From positions 1 to 26,652 of IMG/VR virus record IMGVR_UViG_3300025872_002603: a stretch of 26,652 nucleotides of DNA; one strand, given 5' to 3'. The notes beneath the pieces are model-generated. The model ran no database searches. It worked only from the letters and a program-made list of their open reading frames with translations, and was not told the DNA's origin. This stretch comes from a virus. The first letter of the stretch is position 1; each line of letters opens with the position of its first letter. A program made the translations under genes and the position numbers. This document shows positions 21,280-26,652 of this stretch, piece after piece.

Positions 21280-22095
21280 TTATTGTTTCCGCTGTTGCTT
21301 CTGCGCGATGTAGTCGAGTGCCTTCGTGAGAGACTGCCTCATGCTTTGGTCGAATGCTTCCATTGCTCGCCTGTCGTCAATTTTCTGAGACACCCACGGA
21401 ACGCCGCTTGTAAGTTTCGACTCTGCGCTTGTTAGTGTTTTGATGAATTGCCCGTTTGCCGGTGCATCCGTGTGTCGAGTTATCCACTTTCCGACTCGTC
21501 CGGTTTTTCCGGATACTTGCTTTCCGGCGTTAATCCACGCGGCTTTTGTCCATCCGACTAGCTTCCGCTTTTTCGTGATGTATGCCTGCAATTCTTTTGG
21601 ATTCAAAACCACGTCAGGCTTATTGCCTTTTGTCACGCGCCCGTTCCGCTTTGCGGCTTCGTGCTTTTTGCCGTCGTCGAAAAGCATCACTTCCAGCCCT
21701 GCAAATTTACTTGTGCGCCTGAGTATCTGTTGAGCCTGTGGAACGTCTCCAACTTTCGCTGCTTTTGTAAATGCACGCGCCATGCTTTCGCCGGTCTTGG
21801 CATTGTGCATTTGCTTTAGACTGTTGATGATTTTCCGTGAGTCGAGATAAACACGGTTGATGTCACGAAGCACGGCGGATTCTCCAAGTCGTTTCGCTTC
21901 GATGCTTCCGCCGTCCGGCTCGCCGGTATTGATTCCGGCAACCGGCATCGTCCAACTTGCAAGGTAACGCGCCATCATTGGTGCTTTGTCTTGGATGATT
22001 TGAGCGGCTGATTTGTTCGTAAGTCTGCCGAGTTCGTTCAAGCTCCGCTTCATGTCCTCCGCGTAAACGTCGCCTCTGATTTCGAGATTGCTCAT
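21280..22095 (-). CDS. Tail-module protein upstream of the tape measure
   Basis: A 271-residue basic protein: MSNLEIRGDVYAEDMKRSLNELGRL…, with APMMARYLASWTMPVAG and SRKIINSLKQMHNAKTGESMARA. The C-terminal half is Lys-rich (KKRKLVGWTKAAWINAGKQVSGKTGRVGKWI) and may bind nucleic acid or capsid. The position between the chaperone-like gene and the tape measure is usual for a tail completion or tail-assembly protein. No definite family. It ends one base before the tape-measure start and overlaps the upstream gene by ATGA. Confidence 0.55.
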   Translation of the reverse strand: MSNLEIRGDVYAEDMKRSLNELGRLTNKSAAQIIQDKAPMMARYLASWTMPVAGINTGEPDGGSIEAKRLGESAVLRDINRVYLDSRKIINSLKQMHNAKTGESMARAFTKAAKVGDVPQAQQILRRTSKFAGLEVMLFDDGKKHEAAKRNGRVTKGNKPDVVLNPKELQAYITKKRKLVGWTKAAWINAGKQVSGKTGRVGKWITRHTDAPANGQFIKTLTSAESKLTSGVPWVSQKIDDRRAMEAFDQSMRQSLTKALDYIAQKQQRKQ

Positions 22096-22847
22096 TCCGG
22101 CACCTCCGCTAATTCCCCGGCTTCGATACGCCGCACAATGTCCGATGTTTCTTTTTGGATCTCCGCGAGCATTGCCGGGTCAACGATGCCAGCGGCTTTC
22201 TTTTCACGTCGAAGCATTGCCTTCGCCACGAGTGCGCGAGTCTTTTCCTCCGCGTCGATTTCCTCCTGCGTGCGTTCAACCGGCTCGTCAGTCAGCGCAA
22301 TATGGCTTTGCTCGTCGCGAAGTTCGCGCAAACTCCAATACAGCCACATGACTTTTCCAACGGGCCAACGGTAAAGCAAATCATCGAACGTCACGCCTGT
22401 CGTGCAGGTCGTGAGGATTTGCGAGATTACAATGTGCGCGTAGGTCGAGCGGAGTTCCTTTGTGGGTCCTCCGTTGTCCAGAAACTTCACGAGGCGCGGG
22501 CCTGAGCCTCCGCACGCTCTCACGTATTCGCCGAATCGCGTGCTCTCCGTGTCCACGTCGAGCTTGGCGCATCGCGCTTCAAACTCTGCCATTTCAATTT
22601 CCGTTTCCGGCACGCCTATGTCGAGCGATGGGTATTGCTGACTGCAAATCTTCGTTACCACTTCAAGCAAAGCGAAGTCGCCGAGGTCTTCGAGCATCAC
22701 GATTTCGTCGCCAAGCGTTTCCTCCAATAGCTCCCGATGAAAAAGCGATAGCGGGCGAAGTAACCGCCCCATGCAAACAAACTCGCCAGCGTCTGCCCGG
22801 GCTTCAGCGGTGTGTGCGTTTGCGTATCTGGTGAACTTGGTGAGCAT
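22092..22847 (-). CDS. Tail assembly chaperone-like protein
   Basis: A 251-residue, mainly helical protein with LLRPLSLFHRELLEETLGDE…, a middle domain (LRSTYAHIVISQILTTCTTGVTFDDLLYRWPVGK) and a C-terminal charged helix (EEIDAEEKTRALVAKAMLRREKK). Between tail tube and tape measure, phages usually encode tail assembly chaperones, often through a frameshift. No obvious slippery site was found, so that is inference. Its ATG follows immediately after the U-tract of the terminator hairpin at 22850-22890. Confidence 0.5.
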   Translation of the reverse strand: MLTKFTRYANAHTAEARADAGEFVCMGRLLRPLSLFHRELLEETLGDEIVMLEDLGDFALLEVVTKICSQQYPSLDIGVPETEIEMAEFEARCAKLDVDTESTRFGEYVRACGGSGPRLVKFLDNGGPTKELRSTYAHIVISQILTTCTTGVTFDDLLYRWPVGKVMWLYWSLRELRDEQSHIALTDEPVERTQEEIDAEEKTRALVAKAMLRREKKAAGIVDPAMLAEIQKETSDIVRRIEAGELAEVPE

Positions 22848-22849
22848 CT

Positions 22850-22890
22850 AAAAAAGTGGGCGGCACCGGAAACAGAAACCGATGCCGCCC
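22850..22890 (-). terminator. Rho-independent terminator after the tail tube gene
   Basis: On the minus strand GGGCGGCATCGG (22890-22879) pairs with CCGGTGCCGCCC (22869-22858) around a short A/T loop, followed by ACTTTTTTAG. It lies between the tail tube gene and the chaperone-like gene and ends about 10 bases before the latter's ATG, so only read-through transcripts express the downstream tail genes. Confidence 0.75.
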
Positions 22891-22941
22891 TGAACAGAAC
22901 GCGGAGAACATGAAAACCCCGCGCCCAACACGAGAAGATGA

Positions 22942-23370
22942 TTAGCTAGGATTCTGCGCGGAGAGCGTCATGCCTGCGTTCCGGCGAAGCGTGAGCGGAA
23001 ACATCGTCGCGTCGTCGTTGACGTATTCGCGCCCAGCTTCGTCGATTTGCCAAACGCCATCGAGCTTCGCGTCGTCCGAGGTTGCAATCGTCACGATTGC
23101 GCCCTTCACGAGTCTTGCGCGGTCTGTGAATCCTGTCGGAAGTTTGAGCGAAAAAGAAAGCGTTTCCACGAGGTCAAAACTGCGCTCGCCGACTAGCACG
23201 CCGGACTCGTTTTCGTCCTCGTTCTTTTTGCGATAGTCAGGCTTGTAACTGACTGGCCCGACGATGCGGCACGTCGAGCCGATTGCCGCGCCTTCGCTAT
23301 CAAGCGTTACGTCGGCTCCCGTGATTGGAAGCCCTTTTAGAAATGCCCATCCGTGTGTAGTATCAGCCAT
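22942..23370 (-). CDS. Major tail tube protein candidate
   Basis: A 142-residue beta-rich protein: MADTTHGWAFLKGLPITGADVTLDSEGAAIGST… followed by LVETLSFSLKLPTGF and DGVWQIDEAGREYVNDDATMFPLTLRR. Length, beta content and place between head-tail joining genes and tape measure fit a tail tube subunit. The strong terminator just after it suggests high, independent expression, as expected for a major virion protein. Family similarity was not verified. Confidence 0.6.
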   Translation of the reverse strand: MADTTHGWAFLKGLPITGADVTLDSEGAAIGSTCRIVGPVSYKPDYRKKNEDENESGVLVGERSFDLVETLSFSLKLPTGFTDRARLVKGAIVTIATSDDAKLDGVWQIDEAGREYVNDDATMFPLTLRRNAGMTLSAQNPS

Positions 23371-23397
23371 AGGTTTGATTATTTCACGTTGTCAAAA

Positions 23398-24102
23398 TCA
23401 AGTGAGGTTCGGCGAGTTTACGCCGTCGATTTCGAATTCGAAGTCTTGTGTGCGGAGGTCGCCCGACACGTTTGCCGACTCGCTCACGAATGCGATGCGC
23501 CACACGCTGATTGTGCCAAGGTCGTTGAGGTAGTCGATGAGGTCTGCGAAGTCGGCTGTCTGCCTGCGGTCGGCTGTCTCCATGAAGACGGGTGTACCTG
23601 CCGTGAATGTCGCCGTCGTCGTGAGCGTGATGTCGTATTGTGAGATCGCAGGCAGTGGAACTATTGCGACGCTAGCGATGGTGTATTCGTTCCCGTTGAT
23701 GCGTAGCAGATCGCCGGGCTGCGGTGCAGGGTCATCGAGCAACAAATAAGTGAGCCGGAAAACTGCGCTTGCGGTCGTGTTGTTCACGATGGTTCCGATG
23801 CGGAGGCTTTGTGAAATGATATCCACAAACTCGCCGCAATACTGGTCGATTGCCGTGCCTTTCATGTGCTCCGCGATGGTCACACGAAGCGTTGTCCGCA
23901 TTGGTCCGCGAATCTCTCCGCGTCGGTCGCCGTCGCTCCACGGCACGGATGAGCCCGAGTAAATTGCAAGCCACGGCGCGTTCGCTGCACCTGCCCGCTT
24001 CGGCGTGATGATGTCCACGCCGGAAAGCATGTTTGCCTTTGTCGCGGTGATGTAAGCGGCAATGCCGTCTTCGAGTCTCCTGCCGAGTCGCTGGAATGCC
24101 AT
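23398..24102 (-). CDS. Head-tail connector / tail completion protein candidate
   Basis: A 234-residue protein: MAFQRLGRRLEDGIAAYITATKAN…, then GAANAPWLAIYSGSSVPWSDGDRRGEIR, then beta-rich strands (YDITLTTTATFTAGTPVFME). The order (head genes upstream, tail tube downstream) fits a tail terminator, completion or neck protein. No diagnostic motif. It is separated from the upstream head gene by three bases. Confidence 0.5.
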   Translation of the reverse strand: MAFQRLGRRLEDGIAAYITATKANMLSGVDIITPKRAGAANAPWLAIYSGSSVPWSDGDRRGEIRGPMRTTLRVTIAEHMKGTAIDQYCGEFVDIISQSLRIGTIVNNTTASAVFRLTYLLLDDPAPQPGDLLRINGNEYTIASVAIVPLPAISQYDITLTTTATFTAGTPVFMETADRRQTADFADLIDYLNDLGTISVWRIAFVSESANVSGDLRTQDFEFEIDGVNSPNLT

Positions 24103-24105
24103 AGG

Positions 24106-24429
24106 TTACGAGTTCCGTGTGTCGAGGTTGATTTGATGCGTGTCGCCGTCGGTCTGAGTCTGGCCGATGACACGAAAAACTTTTCCGTCGCTCACTCGCG
24201 TAATCAGTGCGCCGTGCGTAGGTGCGGTTGCGAGGTCTGCCACGGCGACTTCGATGGTCGCGGTGATGCTTTCCATCACGCCGTGAACTTCAAGCTCCTG
24301 TGTGTAGCCGAGGGAGTTGAAATCGCACGGCACGTTTCCACCAACGCCCGGAAAGGTGAAATTGACGGTGCCGAAAACTTCCGTCGTGGTATCCCAGCTA
24401 CGGGTCATAAAGTCGTCGAATCGTGCCAT
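24106..24429 (-). CDS. Head-tail joining (stopper-like) protein candidate
   Basis: A 107-residue beta-barrel-like protein: MARFDDFMTRSWDTTTEVFGTVNF…, then ESITATIEVAVADLATAPTHGALITRVSDGKVFRVIGQTQTDG. The HGALI…DGKVFRV pattern is seen in small head-tail joining proteins. Place: after the capsid genes and before the tail tube. The coding region starts just after the terminator at 24449-24484. Confidence 0.55.
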   Translation of the reverse strand: MARFDDFMTRSWDTTTEVFGTVNFTFPGVGGNVPCDFNSLGYTQELEVHGVMESITATIEVAVADLATAPTHGALITRVSDGKVFRVIGQTQTDGDTHQINLDTRNS

Positions 24430-24448
24430 TGTAAAAGCGCGGAGTAGT

Positions 24449-24484
24449 CAAAAAGAAAGAGGCTCGCCGTTTCCAGCGAGCCTC
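24449..24484 (-). terminator. Rho-independent terminator after the capsid block
   Basis: On the minus strand GAGGCTCGC (24484-24476) pairs with GCGAGCCTC (24467-24459) around TGGAAACG, followed by TTTCTTTTT. This strong hairpin stands downstream of the major capsid and small capsid genes and reduces transcription into the connector genes. Confidence 0.82.
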
Positions 24485-24511
24485 CCCTGATGTTTCCCCC
24501 AAACCTGAACT

Positions 24512-24742
24512 TTATTCCTTTGCCGCCTTTTTCTTCGGCGTCTCCGGTTCGCCGTCCGTTGCTGGAGTGGATCCGGTTGCTGCCAAGACTGGCGTGAGAG
24601 AGAAGCACGCCACGCGCTCGCCAGCCTTCACGCTTCCGCGTGCGTCGATGACGGTCTTGCGGTGAATTGCGCCGGGCTTGTCCGGACCAACTAGGATGTC
24701 GGATTCGCCGCGTGCGTTTGTCTTGAGCGTGATGAACTTCAT
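24512..24742 (-). CDS. Small protein of the head module, possible decoration or connector protein
   Basis: A 76-residue protein: MKFITLKTNARGESDILVGPDKPGAIHRK…, with VIDARGSVKAGERVACFSLTP and a Pro/Lys tail (ETPKKKAAKE). It lies between major capsid and connector genes, immediately before a terminator, so it is probably co-expressed with the capsid at high level. Similar small genes in this place are decoration or head-fibre proteins, but no family was recognised. Confidence 0.55.
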   Translation of the reverse strand: MKFITLKTNARGESDILVGPDKPGAIHRKTVIDARGSVKAGERVACFSLTPVLAATGSTPATDGEPETPKKKAAKE

Positions 24743-24745
24743 GGA

Positions 24746-25582
24746 TTAGGCTGACTTGATGATTTTCAGACGGGTGGCGTCGCCGGCGGCTGCGCCAAAC
24801 ATGACGTTGAACGAAGCCCATGCTGCGCGGGTCGAGGTGCTGCCCCACGTGGAGAAGCGAACGGACAAGCCGAGCGACGGGATTGTGATGATTTCGTTCG
24901 TTCCCATCTGCGCTGCCACTGTCGGGTCGAGGACCGGAAGGCCTGCGGCTGCGGCGATTGCCTGAGGGTCGCAAAGGAATCCGGTGACGTTTGCCTGTGC
25001 GCCGTCCCATCGGTTATTTTCGATGATGCGGTCAAAGCCGTATGCGCCCGATTCGCCGAGCTGGAACGAGTTCCGGTCAGTCGGCAGGATGCGTGCGATG
25101 TAAGAGCCGTCGAGCACAAGGTGCTTCATGTCGAGGTTCTTTCCAGCGGCATACATGGTGATGAGGTCGTCCGTTCCCCAGTCGGCTGCGGCCACGGTTG
25201 CGGTCGCCGAGCCGGTGACGGGAGCGAGCGCAATGTCGGCGATTTTGTAAGCGAGCTGACGCAGATTGATGTCGAAAATCTGCTGGAGCTTGAATCCCTG
25301 CTGGAGCTGCGCCGAGGTCAGATGGAACGAAGCGGAATACTCCGAGGGAGTCACCGCGATGTTCGCGAGCGTGCTGTCGCCGCTTTCGTAGTTGCTCGGG
25401 TCCGTTTGAACCGTTGCGCCTGCGGTAGCTTTCGGGACTTGGACGACTTTCTTCGGCGCGAGTTCATCGGTCGAGAAGTCGGTGGAGTATGCGTTGAGGA
25501 AGGCGAGCTTGCTGCCGAGGACGGTGAGAACCCGGTCGCGAGCGACGTCAACCACGAGGTCAGATGCGAGTGTATTTGCCAT
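24746..25582 (-). CDS. Major capsid protein (HK97-fold)
   Basis: A 278-residue protein that fits a phage major capsid protein: MANTLASDLVVDVARDRVLTVLGSKLAFLN…, GATVQTDPSNYESGDSTLANIAVTPSEYSASFHLTSAQLQQG (P-domain-like) and GAYGFDRIIENNRWDGAQANVTGFLCDPQAIAAAAG. It has the usual position after protease and scaffold. Length is in the short range for HK97-fold coats. The leader CAACAACAACCAATAACC is A/C-rich without a Shine-Dalgarno sequence, although this protein is probably the most abundant. No cleaved N-terminal delta domain is evident; the separate coiled-coil gene upstream may serve as scaffold. Confidence 0.8.
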   Translation of the reverse strand: MANTLASDLVVDVARDRVLTVLGSKLAFLNAYSTDFSTDELAPKKVVQVPKATAGATVQTDPSNYESGDSTLANIAVTPSEYSASFHLTSAQLQQGFKLQQIFDINLRQLAYKIADIALAPVTGSATATVAAADWGTDDLITMYAAGKNLDMKHLVLDGSYIARILPTDRNSFQLGESGAYGFDRIIENNRWDGAQANVTGFLCDPQAIAAAAGLPVLDPTVAAQMGTNEIITIPSLGLSVRFSTWGSTSTRAAWASFNVMFGAAAGDATRLKIIKSA

Positions 25583-25631
25583 ATCTTATTTTGGTTATTG
25601 GTTGTTGTTGTTTTTGGTTCTGCGTCCCTTT

Positions 25632-26066
25632 TTAGGAGAGCAAAGTGTTTTTGTGCTTCTGGAAAAATGCGAAGCGGTCTTCGCCTTCCAGTGTCGCATA
25701 GTGCGCCTTGATTTGCGTCGGCGTATTGAGTTCGGTCGCGCCGGTGGAGTCCTGTTTGATTGGTGCTTTCGCGCCAAAGCGTGCGCCGGTTTCGCGGGCC
25801 TTTGCCGCTTCGAGCTTCGCGTCGTCGCGTGCTTTTTCAGCTTCGAGCTTCGCGGCTTCGGCGGCTTCGAGCTTCGCGGTTAGGTCAGCGTTTGCAGCTT
25901 CGGCAGTTGCGAGCTTTGCGGTTGCTTCGTTCGTCGCGGTGTTCGCGGCTTCGATGTCTTTCTGCGTCCCGGCGATGATAGCCTTTGCAGCGTCGAGTTC
26001 ATTTGTCAGGCTCACGATTTGCGCGGCCTTTGCGTCAATGTCAGAAGCGAGTTCGGAAATGCTCAT
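25632..26066 (-). CDS. Coiled-coil scaffold protein candidate
   Basis: A 144-residue protein, mostly Ala/Lys/Glu/Asp-rich coiled coil (SLTNELDAAKAIIAGTQKD, then repeated EAAKARETGA-type heptads), with a C-terminal domain (TPTQIKAHYATLEGEDRFAFFQKHKNTLL). It is placed between the prohead protease and the major capsid gene, exactly where scaffolds lie, and is probably removed by the protease during maturation. The start MSISELASD at 26066 is set by the ATGA overlap; the frame is open upstream to 26279 but that part lies over the protease gene. Confidence 0.7.
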   Translation of the reverse strand: MSISELASDIDAKAAQIVSLTNELDAAKAIIAGTQKDIEAANTATNEATAKLATAEAANADLTAKLEAAEAAKLEAEKARDDAKLEAAKARETGARFGAKAPIKQDSTGATELNTPTQIKAHYATLEGEDRFAFFQKHKNTLLS

Positions 26067-26652
26067 TTGCTTTTTCGCGTTGTCAAATAGTTCGCCATTT
26101 CCTTCGCAACTTCGCGGGCCATGCTCATGCTGCCGATGTAGTCTGCGAGTCCCGCTTCGATGCTTTGATAGCCGGTGACGACTTGTCCGCGCATCGCGGA
26201 GTCTTTCACTTGCGGGCGATTCTCTTTCACGAAGCCGGTGAACGCTGCGTTGATGGACTCGATGTGCTCCTGAAACCATGCCGTTTCCGCTGGCGTAGGT
26301 GAGCGTAATTCATTTCCCGCCGCTTTCAAGTCGGATTGCGCCGGCGTGAAAATGTGAGGCGTGATTCCCATCGCGGAAAGTGCTCCAGCGAAGTCGAGGA
26401 ATTGAATGCGCGTGCCGATGCTGCCAATCATGCCGCTGCCTTGCGTCACGATAGCCGATGCACCTGCCGCGATGTAATACGCTGCGCTCGCTCCGACTTC
26501 GCCAACGTGCGCCACGACGGGCTTGATGTTGCGAGCCTCTTTCACAGCCTGCGCTGCTTCCGGTGCTCCGATTGCGCTGCCGCCGGGCGAGTTGATTTCG
26601 AGCACGACGGCGGAAACATTTGGGTCGGACATTGCGCGGCCAATCTCTTCCG
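26063..26652 (-). CDS. S49 (SppA-like) prohead protease, start beyond the window
   Basis: A serine protease of the ClpP/crotonase superfamily, of the S49 type used as capsid protease in phages like lambda. It has VVLEINSPGGSAIG, KPVVAHVGEVGASAAYYIAAGA (catalytic Ser in GASAAY) and GSGMIGSIGTRIQFL. An ATG is possible at 26632, but the codons before it (EEIGRA) continue the usual family sequence ahead of MSDPNVSAVVLEI, so the true start is outside the window. The C-terminus ends NYLTTRKSK. It would cleave the scaffold and the coat N-terminus. Confidence 0.85.
   Translation of the reverse strand, partial: EEIGRAMSDPNVSAVVLEINSPGGSAIGAPEAAQAVKEARNIKPVVAHVGEVGASAAYYIAAGASAIVTQGSGMIGSIGTRIQFLDFAGALSAMGITPHIFTPAQSDLKAAGNELRSPTPAETAWFQEHIESINAAFTGFVKENRPQVKDSAMRGQVVTGYQSIEAGLADYIGSMSMAREVAKEMANYLTTRKSK

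Noticed and set aside
24405-25010. 201-codon arginine-rich minus-strand frame
   Set aside because: It runs across the capsid and neighbouring genes in another frame, with Arg/Ser-rich shadow composition.
1-26652. CRISPR arrays, insertion sequences or an integrase/attachment site
   Set aside because: No regularly spaced repeats, transposase or recombinase were seen. The lifestyle (lytic or temperate) therefore stays undecided.

Overview
The window is one continuous piece of a tailed-phage genome (Caudoviricetes; siphovirus-like, judged from a tape-measure gene and no contractile-tail genes), either free virus or prophage. The host cannot be named. A 42-residue lipoprotein in the lysis cassette, resembling an outer-membrane spanin, points to a diderm (Gram-negative-type) host. 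Most genes lack a Shine-Dalgarno sequence and are instead preceded by A/C-rich leaders of the type AAAACAGAAAAC-ATG. This suggests a host lineage with SD-poor initiation, such as Bacteroidota or parts of the Verrucomicrobiota/Planctomycetota; that is inference. No integrase, terminase, portal or clear CI-type repressor is visible. The flanking sequence presumably holds terminase and portal.

Layout. Almost everything is on the minus strand, so transcription runs from right to left. From 26652 down to about 16010 lies the virion module: S49-type prohead protease (cut by the right edge), coiled-coil scaffold candidate, major capsid protein, small head genes, tail tube, assembly-chaperone-like gene, tape measure, distal tail genes and a lectin-like tail fibre. 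From 16006 to 14669 is a lysis cassette: a one-TM holin/spanin-like protein, a stand-alone response-regulator receiver domain, an Rz1-like lipoprotein and a CHAP endolysin. From 14504 to 10032 is a recombination module: a ribbon-helix-helix protein, RecT, a Cas4-like Fe-S nuclease, and a duplicated gene pair around a zinc-ribbon protein. From 9903 to 2607 come an SF2 helicase, a MazG-like protein, a DNA methyltransferase, DnaB, two related HTH proteins, a RuvC-like resolvase and several Cys-rich small proteins.

Four small genes (1681-2552), including a short SSB-like protein with a DDIPF tail, are on the plus strand. They end at a strong terminator facing the minus-strand operon. Between these plus genes and the next minus genes (1064 leftwards) is a 580-bp divergent non-coding region. 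It contains an AT-rich core flanked by inverted GC-rich 15-mers and an operator-like TTGTAC palindrome, so it is the best candidate for an origin or control region.

The genes are packed unusually tightly. More than twenty junctions are exact 4-nt ATGA or GTGA stop/start overlaps, implying translational coupling. These overlaps also fix many starts downstream of the longest possible reading frame. The most unusual content is the complete receiver domain embedded in the lysis operon.
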